Positions 1-9,136 of a stretch of 64,000 bases of DNA are shown piece by piece (the first letter of the stretch is position 1; each line of letters opens with the position of its first letter). The notes below the pieces were generated by a model. That model was given only the letters and a program-made list of their open reading frames with translations. It was not told where the DNA came from and did no database searches. The DNA lies in the NCBI RefSeq assembly GCF_000155615.1, contig NZ_DS989915.1, positions 259,277 through 323,276 of the forward strand, written 5' to 3'. Source of the DNA: Alcanivorax sp. DG881 (GTDB taxonomy: Bacteria; Pseudomonadota; Gammaproteobacteria; Pseudomonadales; Alcanivoracaceae). A program made the translations under genes and the position numbers.

Positions 1-385
1 CGATATAGGGGGTGCGGGTTTCCAGGCGCGGAATGATTTCCATAAGGCCTTCTTCCATGGCCAGTTCGATATCATCATGACGCTTGGCGGATTTGGCGCG
101 TTCCAGGCCGTAACCGATTACCTTGGCCATACCGGTGTTGCTGTTGCTGACCACGTCCAGCGCCTGGCGGAACTGGCCCTTGGCAATCAGCGGGTAAACG
201 TCTTTCCAGGTCTTCTGGTTTTTTGCCTTGGTGGCCTGGAGGTAGATGATGCGTTCCAGAGACAGGGCCAGGCCCAGTGCCAACACAATCAGAATGGGGT
301 ACATGAAGAACCCGCCATCCTGAATAAATTTGATAGAGGTCTCAATGACACCCAGATTTTGGGCGGCAGCGGCGGTGGTGGGCAT
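1..385 (-). CDS. MotA/TolQ/ExbB-family proton channel, N-terminal part
   Basis: This gene runs off the left edge, so only about 128 N-terminal residues are visible. It starts at the ATG at 385, behind a clear AGGAG ribosome site. The protein begins with a short hydrophilic stretch, then one membrane helix around residues 29-46 (MYPILIVLALGLALSLERII), followed by a charged cytoplasmic segment. This is the usual start of ExbB/TolQ/MotA-type subunits, which form a pentameric inner-membrane channel that uses the proton gradient to move a partner across the periplasm. The ExbD/TolR partner would be expected further left, outside the window. A strong terminator at 492-513 separates it from the TPR genes to the right, so it probably has its own promoter or depends on readthrough. 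The family is confident; the partner and cargo are unknown. Confidence 0.88.
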   Translation of the reverse strand, partial: MPTTAAAAQNLGVIETSIKFIQDGGFFMYPILIVLALGLALSLERIIYLQATKAKNQKTWKDVYPLIAKGQFRQALDVVSNSNTGMAKVIGYGLERAKSAKRHDDIELAMEEGLMEIIPRLETRTPYI

Positions 386-491
386 GAACTTCTCCTGCGA
401 TGTTTCTGTTTAGCGTTATTGTTGGGCGCAGCGACGTTTCGGCTGGTGTGAACGTGCTGGCGCCTTTCCCCAAAGTGTTCGTTTTTATCAG

Positions 492-513
492 AAAAAAAGC
501 GTGCACGCACGCT
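492..513 (-). terminator. Rho-independent terminator after the TPR operon
   Basis: Read on the minus strand, a six-base-pair stem (AGCGTG/CACGCT with a four-base loop) is followed by a run of six or more T. It lies 22 bases past the stop of the small periplasmic protein gene and ahead of the ExbB-family gene, so it should end or attenuate transcription between them. Confidence 0.75.
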
Positions 514-534
514 AATGCTATTTACGGTGTTTGT

Positions 535-822
535 TTATTCCAGAAACAGGCCGTCATTGTCCGGTTCCTGGGTCAGCAGCTGGTGATACTCGATTTCACG
601 CATCAGCACTTCCTGGTCCAGTGGCTCCAGCACCCGGTTGAGCAACGACGAGGTGGGATCCTTCTTTTCCAGTTTTACTTCACGGTCTTTCCAGGGCACC
701 ACGTTCAGCACCGTGGGTGCCTCCTGGGTCCCGATAACGTTGGTCGACGGTTCGCTCGAGTCATCGGCGGCATGGCTGGCAGTGGCCAGCAGCAGTGCAG
801 CAAGGGTCAACAGGCTTCGCAT
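535..822 (-). CDS. small secreted protein of the TPR operon, unknown function
   Basis: A 95-residue protein with a clear Sec signal peptide (MRSLLTLAALLLATASHA, cleavage predicted after residue 18). The mature part is acidic and hydrophilic with no domain I recognise. Its ATG overlaps the stop of the upstream TPR lipoprotein gene by one base, so the two are translationally coupled and it belongs to the 6943-535 operon. It is followed by the terminator at 492-513. It is probably a periplasmic accessory of the TPR/proton-channel system; no function can be assigned from sequence. Confidence 0.7.
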   Translation of the reverse strand: MRSLLTLAALLLATASHAADDSSEPSTNVIGTQEAPTVLNVVPWKDREVKLEKKDPTSSLLNRVLEPLDQEVLMREIEYHQLLTQEPDNDGLFLE

Positions 823-1586
823 CAGTTCATCTCCCCGGGGTTAAGGGTCGAGCCGTTTTCGGCCACCGGTTGGCTGGGCTGTTCTGGCGCACGGCGCTCC
901 AGATCGACAATCCAGTTGGCTACGTTTTCGTCCGGCAGTTTCTGCAGGTTCTGGTAGGCACGGAAATGATTGAGCGCCAGGTTCATGTCCTGCAGGTACA
1001 GCTCGCCGAGTACGGCCAGGTTGAAATGGGCGCGGGCATACTTGGGGTCAAGCACCAGGGCACGCTCATAATGAATGCGGGCGTTATCGAATTCGCCTTG
1101 CTCGCGCAGGGCCAGGCCCAGCCCATTGTGGGCGTAGGGGTTGGCATCATTGATGGCCAGCGACTGCTCGAAGGCCGCCTGGGCCTTGTCGTAATCTTCC
1201 AGCTCCATCTGTATCAAGCCGATGTTGAGCTGCGGGCCGGACAGTTGCGGATAACGTTCGGCCAGAGACTGGAACATGACCAGTGCCTGTTCATTGTTGC
1301 CTGCCATGCGGGTTTGCAGGGCACGGGCGTATTCGCCCATGGCCTGTTGCGCGATTTTCTCGACTTTGGGGTCGTGGGGCACCGGTGGAATATGCACCGC
1401 ATCGCTGTTGGCAGCGGCGCCGCCACTCTTTTGCTGTTCATATTTGCTGGTGTTGCCTTCGGCGGTACCGTCCAGCCCGCCGCCCTGATTGATGGCACAG
1501 CCAGAGAATAGTAGTGCCAGCAAGAGGAACGCGCTGCGTGTTGCGTGTTGCGTGCCGCGTGCTGCGTTAATAGATAATGTCGACAT
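822..1586 (-). CDS. TPR lipoprotein
   Basis: I take the ATG at 1586 as the start (254 residues); an in-frame ATG at 1613 is possible. The protein has a lipoprotein signal with a hydrophobic stretch LLLALLFSGC and the lipid-attachment cysteine at about residue 30. The mature part carries several tetratricopeptide repeats between roughly residues 85 and 215 (for example AFEQSLAINDANPYAHNGLG), a fold used for protein-protein contacts. The start lies inside the end of the upstream gene. The n-region of the signal peptide (residues about 8-18) is encoded by a period-7 repeat (CGTGTTG type), which is unusual and may mean the real start lies elsewhere. Predicted outer-membrane lipoprotein facing the periplasm, acting with the neighbouring TPR proteins. 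Confidence 0.8.
   Translation of the reverse strand: MSTLSINAARGTQHATRSAFLLLALLFSGCAINQGGGLDGTAEGNTSKYEQQKSGGAAANSDAVHIPPVPHDPKVEKIAQQAMGEYARALQTRMAGNNEQALVMFQSLAERYPQLSGPQLNIGLIQMELEDYDKAQAAFEQSLAINDANPYAHNGLGLALREQGEFDNARIHYERALVLDPKYARAHFNLAVLGELYLQDMNLALNHFRAYQNLQKLPDENVANWIVDLERRAPEQPSQPVAENGSTLNPGEMN
1531..1567. repeat. period-7 repeat (CGTGTTG type) at a gene start
   Basis: About five degenerate copies of a heptamer (CGTGTTG, CGTGTTG, CGTGCCG, CGTGCTG) sit exactly between the stop of the large TPR gene and the hydrophobic core of the next signal peptide. Elsewhere in the window the same type of array is intergenic; here it is read as codons of the lipoprotein n-region. Confidence 0.7.
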
Positions 1587-4515
1587 AGCTCTCAACCTGT
1601 TCAAACTTCGCATAACGGCCGGGAATCAGCTCTGCTAACGCGGTAAAGCTCTTTTTTACCCACTGGTCATAGATGTCATCGGTGACCAGGTTGGCATTGG
1701 CGATAAGAATATCGATGGCCTGATCCTCATAGGGCAGGGCCTTGTCTTCAAGCAGCATGGTGTACTCTTCAAGCTCCAGTTCATCCATGCCGTTGGGGCG
1801 TTCCGACTTGATCAGGTCCCTGGCCAGCACGCGATACATTTCACCGATTTTGTAATTGGCGGCCGTGGCGTATTCGGCGACGCCGATCTGGGCAACGGCC
1901 TGATAATCGGCCAGTGCTGTTTTCATCACCGTGGTCTTGGCGGCCAGAGAGGTTTTCAGCGGCTGCTCAAGCTTGATGCGGTTGAACTCCTGGAAGTTCG
2001 GTTCAGCCAGAGTAAAGCTGGCATAGGCGGCCAGCCAGGCGACGCGGTCGTCGGCATTGTTGCCGGCGTCCCGGTAGCTGGTGACAAGTTGTTTCAACCA
2101 GTAGGTTTCCCGCTCGCTGTTGGCGGTTTTGCGGTTCAGTTCCACCAGCCTGAATTGCGCTTCGGAGCGGAAATCATAGGGCTGTGGCCATTCCTGCAGG
2201 TACTGCTCATAGAGCGCGATGGACGCTTGCGGCTTCTCGGCCCGGTCCTGCATTTCTGCGGCGCGCCACATGGCCTGGCGGGCCAGTTCATCGTTCTCGC
2301 CTTTATGGTTGGCAGCGATCAGGGTCAGCTCACCGGCGGCGGCGGTATAGTTGCCTTGCTGTTCGTAGGCCACTGCCAGTTTGTCCGGGATGGTATCGGT
2401 CAGCGGATCGTTCGGGTAACGCTGACGGAAGGCTTCCAGGACCGGAATGGCATCGGCACTGCGCTGCTGCTGGATGAACAGGGTGGCGGCGTCAAATTCG
2501 GCATTCTTGCGTACGGCGGCTTCCGGTACCGCCTGGCCAACGCGCAGGAAGGTGGCGGCGGCCACATCCAGGTTGCCCTGATCACGCTGTTGTTCGCCCT
2601 GGCGGTAGATGCTGAGCGCCAGTTTTTCGCGGTACTCCGCGCGCTGCTCCGGCGGCACTTCTTCCAGTAGCAAAAGCTTGTTGTAGGCCAGTTCGGAAAC
2701 CTTGAAGCGCCCCAGATCGAATTCACCGTTAGCAATGGTGGCCCAGCCGTAGCGGAGCATTTCCGGTGCCGGTGCCGGGTCGCGGCTGACCAGAATGCCG
2801 GCGGTTTTCACCGCGCCTTCTACATCACCCAGTGCCAGCTGATCTTCAGCGGTGTTGTGCAACACATTGGTTGCCTGCGGGTGTTGCGGGAAGTGCTGCC
2901 CAAACTTCTGGGCACTGGCGATTTTCTGTTGGCGCCACAGGGTTGCCTGTTCCGGTTCCAGCTCGCCATCGAGAATTTTCTGATAGGCAACCAGGCCGGA
3001 GAAGGCAGCGTCGCCACCGGTGGTGTGCTCGGGGTAGCCATAGGCGGTGCGCTCGAATTGCGCAATCGCAGCCGGGTAATCGTTGGCGGCGAACAGCACA
3101 TCGGCGTAGCGGTGGTTCACGTCACCCTGATTGGCGCTGACGGGGGGCGTGTCCAGGTATTCCTTGTACCAGCGTGCTGGCGCCTGGTAGTCCGCTGGCT
3201 TGCCGGATTTCTGGGCGAGCACATGGTGGTATTCGGCCAGGTCGAGGATATGCCCCTTGAGCAGATCCACATATTGCTGGCGGATATCCGGGTGACGGTT
3301 CCAGTACTCGCTGTTCACCCCATAGTGGTCGATGAATTTTTCTTTGGCCGGCAATACCAGCGTCGGGAAGCCCCCTTTCTGGTAAGACTCGATCTGCAGG
3401 GTAGAAAACTCCGGGGCCAGGCGGGAATCCGGGTACACCTGAACGAACATGTCGTAGGTTTCCGCCGCATCGCGGAAACGTTCCTGGTTCAGGTAGACGT
3501 CACCGAGGGTACGGTAAATCGCCGGCTCGTAGTCCCGGTTGCCGTTGCGGGCAAACCAGGCTTTCACTGACTTGGCGCCGTTCAGGTTGCTGAAACTGAG
3601 GCTGACAACCCGTTGGGTATCGACGAACAGTTTGCTTTCCATGCTGGTGTTATCCGCCAGCACGGCCTGGCCATTGAGGTTGTCCAGCAGGGTAAAGAAG
3701 CTGTCCTGGGCGCGTTCGTATTCGCCCAGTTTGTAGTAACTCCAGCCGTGCTTGTACAACGCCTGGTTATAGAATTCATTGCGCTCGCCCCGTTCGATGA
3801 CGTCAGCGTAGGCTTTTTCTGCGTATTCGTAGTCGCCTTCGGAGAACAGCATTTCGCCGCGTCGGAACTGGGATTCCAGTGCCCACTCGCTGTTGGGGTA
3901 TTGCTCTACCAGAGAATCCAGGCTGCTGCGGGCCTTGTCCAAATCCCCATCCATGGCGTAGGCCTTGGAGAGCAGATAGTAGGCTTCGGCACGTTCGTTG
4001 GCATCGTTGGTGCTGTTGAGCAGCTCCTGATACAGCTGGATCGCCGTGCTGTAGTCCACATCCTCGTCGGCGAGCGTGGGGGACATGGTGCCTGCCAGGT
4101 CCAGCAGGGCCAGTTTCCGCTCGGTGTCGTCGGTGGTATTCACCTGGGACATGGTGTTGTCGTAGACGAGCTGGTCGACTTTTTGCTCCAGCTGTTCGTC
4201 TTCCTGCTGGGCAATCTGCATGTCCTGCTCGGTGGCAGATGCCAACGCCAGATCGGCCATGCGCCGCAGGGTTTTGGCCCGGCGTTGCGGATCGTCGAAC
4301 AGTTCAGCCGCCTGACGGTAGCTGTTCAGGGCATCCTGGGTGGACGCGCTTTCCAGTTGCTGCTCTTCAATGACAATGTCTGTGCTTTCCAGGTCCGCCA
4401 GGGTGGTTCCCCCGAAACGGGCCTGTTGCTCCAGGGTGCCACTTGGCGGTGCGGATGCGCAGCCCCCCAAGGCCACCATCGCTGCAGCCAGACTGTGCAG
4501 GCGAAATCGTTTCAC
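1567..4515 (-). CDS. large TPR outer-membrane lipoprotein
   Basis: A 982-residue protein starting at GTG 4515, which overlaps the upstream stop (GTGA). It has a classic lipoprotein signal: basic n-region, hydrophobic core and lipobox LGGC with Cys19. The rest is a long alpha-helical solenoid of tetratricopeptide-like repeats, many of the BamD/YbgF type (for example AYADVIERGERNEFYNQAL and AETYDMFVQVYPDSRLAPEF). Such proteins act as periplasmic scaffolds, and the same arrangement of TPR lipoproteins next to ExbB-type channels is known from TonB2-like and gliding-type (AglRQS) gene sets. It is far longer than BamD or CpoB, so it is not either of those. Role in a proton-driven envelope complex is inferred from the operon only. 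Confidence 0.85.
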   Translation of the reverse strand: MKRFRLHSLAAAMVALGGCASAPPSGTLEQQARFGGTTLADLESTDIVIEEQQLESASTQDALNSYRQAAELFDDPQRRAKTLRRMADLALASATEQDMQIAQQEDEQLEQKVDQLVYDNTMSQVNTTDDTERKLALLDLAGTMSPTLADEDVDYSTAIQLYQELLNSTNDANERAEAYYLLSKAYAMDGDLDKARSSLDSLVEQYPNSEWALESQFRRGEMLFSEGDYEYAEKAYADVIERGERNEFYNQALYKHGWSYYKLGEYERAQDSFFTLLDNLNGQAVLADNTSMESKLFVDTQRVVSLSFSNLNGAKSVKAWFARNGNRDYEPAIYRTLGDVYLNQERFRDAAETYDMFVQVYPDSRLAPEFSTLQIESYQKGGFPTLVLPAKEKFIDHYGVNSEYWNRHPDIRQQYVDLLKGHILDLAEYHHVLAQKSGKPADYQAPARWYKEYLDTPPVSANQGDVNHRYADVLFAANDYPAAIAQFERTAYGYPEHTTGGDAAFSGLVAYQKILDGELEPEQATLWRQQKIASAQKFGQHFPQHPQATNVLHNTAEDQLALGDVEGAVKTAGILVSRDPAPAPEMLRYGWATIANGEFDLGRFKVSELAYNKLLLLEEVPPEQRAEYREKLALSIYRQGEQQRDQGNLDVAAATFLRVGQAVPEAAVRKNAEFDAATLFIQQQRSADAIPVLEAFRQRYPNDPLTDTIPDKLAVAYEQQGNYTAAAGELTLIAANHKGENDELARQAMWRAAEMQDRAEKPQASIALYEQYLQEWPQPYDFRSEAQFRLVELNRKTANSERETYWLKQLVTSYRDAGNNADDRVAWLAAYASFTLAEPNFQEFNRIKLEQPLKTSLAAKTTVMKTALADYQAVAQIGVAEYATAANYKIGEMYRVLARDLIKSERPNGMDELELEEYTMLLEDKALPYEDQAIDILIANANLVTDDIYDQWVKKSFTALAELIPGRYAKFEQVESYVDIIY

Positions 4516-6428
4516 GATCCTTTCCTCTGGTTTTTCTCACCGGAGACAGACGAGTCCTGCAGGCGGGCAATGGCCAGATGTGCCTCGGCCAACTGGTCAG
4601 CCAGCTTTTGCTGGTTGGCGTGGAGCAGGGCGAGGGCGTCGGCCTGCATGTTTTGCTCCAGGGCCAGCAAGGTGTCTTCTGTCAGGTGTTTTATTTGTTT
4701 TATTTTCTGGTCTTGTGCGGCGAGGCGTTGGCCTACGTCGTCACGGGTACGCAGGGTGGCGTCCCGGATCTGTTGGCTTATCGCCGCAATACGTTGTGCC
4801 AGTATCTGGCTTTCTTCGCGTAAGTGGGTTGCAGCTTGCACTTGTTGTTCGCGTTGTTCCACCGACTGGTGGGCAATATCCCAAAGTAGCAGGCCGCGAA
4901 CCCGGCGCAGGCGAATGGCGTTGTTGTGGTCGGAACCGGGGATACGGCCGAATTGGTGGGCGAGGGCGTCGACTTTCTTCCACATGATGGCCTGTTCAGC
5001 ATTGGCTACATCGGCAGGCTTTTCCAGGTCCACATAGTTGGGGATACGGCTGGCCAGCTGGTCGCTGGCCTGGCTGAGCGTCTCCTGGCGGCTCATCAAG
5101 CCGGTAACCTGCCCGCGAACATGGGGCAGGTTTCGGCTCAGGGTCTCACGCTGTTGCTGGTAGCTTTGCTGCAAGGCCGGCAGCGATTCCTGCCAGTGTT
5201 CAACCATGGTCTTGATCTGCTGGATTTGCCGGTAGTGCTCAAAACGCTGGGCAAAATGGTTGCTGGAAAACAGCTTGTATAAATACGACAGCTCGCCGCC
5301 TTTTGCCATGTCGTTGGTGTTGGCCGGCAGCAGGCCGGCCGCGTTTTCGTCCTCCGGCAGCAAGGCTTCGGACCAGCCGGGTTTGGCGATGTTATCGATG
5401 GCGCGCTGAATGTCCTTAAGGGCCTCGCGGTATTGCGTGGCAGCATACTGATAGCCCGACAGGGCCTGGGGCAGGCCGCCGAGCTCTTCGTAGGCACGGG
5501 GGGCCAGCATCAACGCTTCCTGCACGGAGGGATGGCTGCTGTTGCGACGTACCGCTTCCAGCCACAGGGGCAGGGCGCGTTTCACGTCGCCGGCGCGGTA
5601 GTTCGCCAGGCCGAGTGCAAGCAGGGCATCTTCGGAGAAAGGCCCGTCGCTACGTACCTGGCGCAGATCGGCGCGGGCATTTTCCAGGTTGCCGTCTTTC
5701 AATTCTGTCAGGCCCGACGCCAGGGCGGCCCGGTCACGCAGAGCCAGCGCCTGATCGCTGCTGCCACCTGCAGACAGCAAGGATTTAAGCAGTTCAAGGC
5801 CCTGAGCCTGATGGCCGGCCCGAATCAGCGCCACGCCCATGTTGTAGCTGGCGTAACGGCCTTCATCGGTATTCAGGGGCACGGAATGGAGGTAGTCCAG
5901 GGCACCGGTAAAGTCCCCCTCGGCCATGAAGATATTGGCCAGCATCAGGCGACGGCGAGCTTCGTCAACCGGCTCCAGCCCTTTCATGTTTTCGCCATCG
6001 AGAATCATGGCCGCGTCGGTGTAGTTGCCTTCGCGGTAATGCAAGGCGGCCTTGTGCAGCCAGGTCTGGGCGCGGGTGCGGCTGAGGATATCCTTGGCCA
6101 GCAGCCGGTTGAAGATGGTTTCGGCTTTGCCCGGCAGGCCGTAGGTGACGTAGAGATCCCCAAGGACCAGTTCGGCGTAGTCGGTATCTTCACTGAAAAG
6201 TTGCTGCTGTTGGTTGACCAGCAGAAGGTTGATGGCATCGAAGTTGGCTTCGCGATAGTAGTCATACATGACTTCACCGAATGCCAGATAACGGTGCTCT
6301 TCCTCGCCGAGAACCTGCGGGCCGGTGTCTACGTCATCAAAAAATTCGACTTTTGCTGCCAGGGCGGGCGAGAGATTAATCGCAAGCAGTGAACACAACA
6401 GCCACCGTTTCATCCGGGGTCGTGTCAT
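4512..6428 (-). CDS. secreted TPR and coiled-coil protein
   Basis: Start taken at ATG 6428, which overlaps the upstream stop as ATGA; a GTG at 6440 is the alternative. The protein of about 638 residues has a signal peptide (hydrophobic WLLCSLLAINLSPALA, cleavage near residue 25), a tetratricopeptide-rich first two thirds (for example LALGLANYRAGDVKRALPLW), and a C-terminal third of long, Gln/Glu-rich helices that look like coiled coil (from about residue 400). No lipobox is visible, so it is probably a soluble periplasmic protein. Its 4-base overlaps with both neighbours show tight coupling in the operon. No enzyme motif is present; a scaffold or linker role is the most reasonable inference. 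Confidence 0.82.
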   Translation of the reverse strand: MTRPRMKRWLLCSLLAINLSPALAAKVEFFDDVDTGPQVLGEEEHRYLAFGEVMYDYYREANFDAINLLLVNQQQQLFSEDTDYAELVLGDLYVTYGLPGKAETIFNRLLAKDILSRTRAQTWLHKAALHYREGNYTDAAMILDGENMKGLEPVDEARRRLMLANIFMAEGDFTGALDYLHSVPLNTDEGRYASYNMGVALIRAGHQAQGLELLKSLLSAGGSSDQALALRDRAALASGLTELKDGNLENARADLRQVRSDGPFSEDALLALGLANYRAGDVKRALPLWLEAVRRNSSHPSVQEALMLAPRAYEELGGLPQALSGYQYAATQYREALKDIQRAIDNIAKPGWSEALLPEDENAAGLLPANTNDMAKGGELSYLYKLFSSNHFAQRFEHYRQIQQIKTMVEHWQESLPALQQSYQQQRETLSRNLPHVRGQVTGLMSRQETLSQASDQLASRIPNYVDLEKPADVANAEQAIMWKKVDALAHQFGRIPGSDHNNAIRLRRVRGLLLWDIAHQSVEQREQQVQAATHLREESQILAQRIAAISQQIRDATLRTRDDVGQRLAAQDQKIKQIKHLTEDTLLALEQNMQADALALLHANQQKLADQLAEAHLAIARLQDSSVSGEKNQRKGS

Positions 6429-6943
6429 TGCTGATTCCACTCACGGAATTCGAATTTGTGCTGTTGGCTATTCAGGTCATCGACCACCTGCATTTCCACC
6501 ATTTTGCGGCCGGGGCCCTTGGTAAAGTTGTAGCTGGTGGTTTTCTGGTAGTCCTTGCCGAGGGGATCGTAGCCGGTGATGGTGGCTTCCATGACATGGC
6601 GACCACTGGTCAGGTTGCCGGTATACAAGCGCTGAATGCCGCCCTTGGTGAGCGCTTCGAATTCCTGGTCGGAATAAAAGTGGTAACCAACATGGTCACC
6701 GTCGATGGTCAGGTTGATGTCCACCAGGCGAATCGGCGTGCCCACGTCTACAGAGACAAAGATGCTGGTCTGCGGGCTGGCGTAGAGTAATTCCTGCTCC
6801 AGCAGGGTGAGGTCCCGATTCAGGTTGAGGGCTTCGCTCTTGAGTTGGCGAATCTGCTCGGACAGGCCATCGTCGTCAGCCGCACCGGCAATGGAACACA
6901 GGCTCACTAACACGGCGCCGCAAAAGGGCAAAAATGCTTTCAT
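6425..6943 (-). CDS. secreted coiled-coil/PEGA-like protein, first gene of TPR operon
   Basis: A 172-residue protein with a Sec signal peptide (cleaved near residue 21, after SIAGA). Residues about 25-52 form a short coiled coil (LSEQIRQLKSEALNLNRDL), followed by a compact beta-rich domain with hallmarks of PEGA-like sandwich domains: an IDGDHVGYHFYSD strand pair and LTSGRHVMEATITGYDP. The coiled-coil start recalls the DUF3450 partner of TonB2-type systems, but I cannot show homology. It is the promoter-proximal gene of the minus-strand operon and shares a 4-base overlap with the next gene. Probably a periplasmic component of the same complex. Some related proteins carry misleading regulator names in databases; there is no DNA-binding motif here. 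Confidence 0.75.
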   Translation of the reverse strand: MKAFLPFCGAVLVSLCSIAGAADDDGLSEQIRQLKSEALNLNRDLTLLEQELLYASPQTSIFVSVDVGTPIRLVDINLTIDGDHVGYHFYSDQEFEALTKGGIQRLYTGNLTSGRHVMEATITGYDPLGKDYQKTTSYNFTKGPGRKMVEMQVVDDLNSQQHKFEFREWNQQ

Positions 6944-7093
6944 GGGTGGCGATCGCTTCTTTTGTTGTTATGGGCCGCCAACGCGGCATTCTTTAGTGCC
7001 TAGTTGTAATCAGAAGAACGGCTTAAATCAAGGGTAACCATCGGTCATGATTGGCCCTTAGCACCACCGACGGAGGCCTCTATAGTCAAGTTT

Positions 7094-7972
7094 ATGGATA
7101 GCAATGATACGAATTTGCCACTAGTGCTGCGACGGGCCCTGTCCGCAAGAGGCTGGAACCAGCAGATGCGGTATCGATCCGGCGCGGGTGGGGACACCGC
7201 CAATAGCGGTTTGCTGACGCATTCGGGGGGCCGTTGCTTTGTGAAAATGCACCCGACTGCCGCATTGCTGGCAGCGGAAGAAGCCGGGTTGCGGGCCTTG
7301 GCGCCGTGGTTACGGGTGCCGCAGGTAGAGGGCCGATATGCCGATGAGGCGGGCGGGGTGCTGTTTCTGGAAGCTCTGGTGCTGGAGCCACTGGGGCAGG
7401 CCGGGTGGCGGGCTGCCGGGCAAGCCCTGGCCGGGCTTCACCGCGGGGCCACAAACACGGTTTATGGCGGTGTGGCGGACAACTTTATTGGTGGCATGCC
7501 GCAGCACAACCGCGACGAAGCCGAATGGCCCCGTTTTTTTGCCCGTCAGCGGCTGCAGCCGCAGTTGCAATGGGCAACGCAGAAGGGGCTGCCGGCGCCG
7601 GCCTGCCGGGCCGTGCATCGGGTTATCGACCATCTGCCGCACTGGTTGCCGCGCAAGCCTGCCAGTGGGTTGTTGCACGGGGACCTGTGGATGGGGAATC
7701 TGGGCCAAATTGACGGCGCAGAGCCGGTGTTCTTCGATCCGGCCTGTTATTATGGCGACCCGCAGGTGGATCTGGCCATGCTGAACTTGTTCGGCCGACC
7801 ACCCGAGGCGTTTTATCATGGCTACCAGGGGCATTTGCCGACACCGGAGCAACGGGCACGGTGGCCGGTGTATGACCTGTATCACTGGCTGAATCACTTC
7901 AACCTGTTTGGTCATCCCTATACCTCAACCGTTACCGATATGGCCCGGTTGCTTTGCCGGGAGCTGAAATAG
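7094..7972 (+). CDS. fructosamine kinase family protein
   Basis: A 292-residue protein of the fructosamine-3-kinase/YniA family, which phosphorylates ketosamines on glycated proteins so that the sugar falls off; some bacterial members act on ribulosamines. Visible kinase motifs are the nucleotide-contact segment around CFVKMHP near residue 50, the catalytic loop LLHGDLWMGN (residues about 194-203) and the metal-binding segment FFDPACYYGDPQVDLAM just after it. Length matches the family. It stands alone, divergent from the TPR operon; a TATAGT at 7081-7086 lies immediately upstream, which would leave a very short leader, and no good ribosome site is seen. Confidence 0.9.
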   Translation: MDSNDTNLPLVLRRALSARGWNQQMRYRSGAGGDTANSGLLTHSGGRCFVKMHPTAALLAAEEAGLRALAPWLRVPQVEGRYADEAGGVLFLEALVLEPLGQAGWRAAGQALAGLHRGATNTVYGGVADNFIGGMPQHNRDEAEWPRFFARQRLQPQLQWATQKGLPAPACRAVHRVIDHLPHWLPRKPASGLLHGDLWMGNLGQIDGAEPVFFDPACYYGDPQVDLAMLNLFGRPPEAFYHGYQGHLPTPEQRARWPVYDLYHWLNHFNLFGHPYTSTVTDMARLLCRELK

Positions 7973-8008
7973 CGGGCTCCAATACTGATGCTTAACCCAA
8001 GGATACCG

Positions 8009-9136
8009 ATGCACATTATCGCCGATGCCAACATGCCCGGTTTGGAGCCTTTCGAGGCCTTTGCCACCGTTGAGCGAGTGGATGGCCGCACCCTGACCCG
8101 GGAACAGCTGGGCGAGGCGGAGATTCTGCTGGTGCGGTCTGTCACCCGTGTGGATGCCACCTTGCTGGCCGGTTCGCGGGTACGCTTTGTGGGCTCCGCC
8201 ACCATTGGTACGGACCACGTGGATCTGGCGTATCTGGCCCAGGCGGGCATTACGTTTGCCCATGCGCCGGGCTGTAATGCCCGTGCGGTGGCGGAATATG
8301 TGCTGCAATCCGTGCTATTGCTGTGCGCGGCCCAGGGGCGATGTCCGCGGGAAACCCGGGTGGCAGTGGTTGGCCTGGGGAATGTGGGGCGTCGCGTAGC
8401 GGACTGGCTGGGAGCGCTGGGCATGACGGTGCACGGCTGTGACCCTCTGCTGGAGCGAGCTGGTTACGCCGGGCCGGTGAGCCTGGCCCCGCTGGATCAG
8501 GTGCTGGATGCCGATATCATCACCTTGCATGTGCCGCTGACCCGCACAGGGGATGATGCCACCTGGCACCTGCTGGATAAGGCCCGGCTTTCCCGGTTGG
8601 GGCCGCAACAGATGCTGATTAACACCTGTCGCGGGCCGGTTATCGACAATGCGGCGCTGTCCCGGCAGCTGGCCGATGGTGCCGGGCCGTTAACGGTGCT
8701 GGATGTGTGGGAGGAAGAGCCGACGGTGCCGCCGACGCTGTATCAACAGGTTCTGATGGGCTCGCCGCATATTGCGGGTTACAGCCTGGAAGGCAAGCTC
8801 AAAGGGACTCGCATGCTCTATGACGCGGTGTGCGAGTGGGCGGGCAGGGAAGCGGCGGGAGAGGCTGCTGGGGCGGATGTGCCGGTGTTACGGCAGTCGG
8901 TGGCGAGTGATGCGGACCTGTTGGCGTTACTGCAAGCAGCATATCGGCTGGACGATGATTACCGGCGATTGGGTGACAGCTTGACTGAAGCGGCACCTGC
9001 TGCGGCCTTTGATCGCCTGCGTAAACAGTATCCTGTCCGTCACGAACTGCACCACTGGCAGCATGACGGGCCTGTCGCGGACGCCTGGGCGGCGATTATC
9101 AGCCGACTTTTTGAGCCCGATGGTATTGCGCGGTAG
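8009..9136 (+). CDS. pdxB: erythronate-4-phosphate dehydrogenase
   Basis: PdxB oxidises 4-phosphoerythronate in the DXP-dependent route to pyridoxal phosphate. I choose the ATG at 8009 (375 residues) because it follows an AAGGA site by five bases; the in-frame ATG at 7988 has none. The protein matches PdxB throughout: N-terminal [21 protein letters not shown]-binding [17 protein letters not shown], the [16 protein letters not shown] and [12 protein letters not shown] segments, and the C-terminal [16 protein letters not shown] with the catalytic His. The C-terminal dimerisation domain is present. The last 38 bases overlap the end of an antisense small gene. Confidence 0.96.
   Translation: MHIIADANMPGLEPFEAFATVERVDGRTLTREQLGEAEILLVRSVTRVDATLLAGSRVRFVGSATIGTDHVDLAYLAQAGITFAHAPGCNARAVAEYVLQSVLLLCAAQGRCPRETRVAVVGLGNVGRRVADWLGALGMTVHGCDPLLERAGYAGPVSLAPLDQVLDADIITLHVPLTRTGDDATWHLLDKARLSRLGPQQMLINTCRGPVIDNAALSRQLADGAGPLTVLDVWEEEPTVPPTLYQQVLMGSPHIAGYSLEGKLKGTRMLYDAVCEWAGREAAGEAAGADVPVLRQSVASDADLLALLQAAYRLDDDYRRLGDSLTEAAPAAAFDRLRKQYPVRHELHHWQHDGPVADAWAAIISRLFEPDGIAR

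Noticed and set aside
3613..5037. Long open frame antisense to the TPR genes
   Set aside because: No start context or domain, and it covers the coupled ends of two clear TPR genes.
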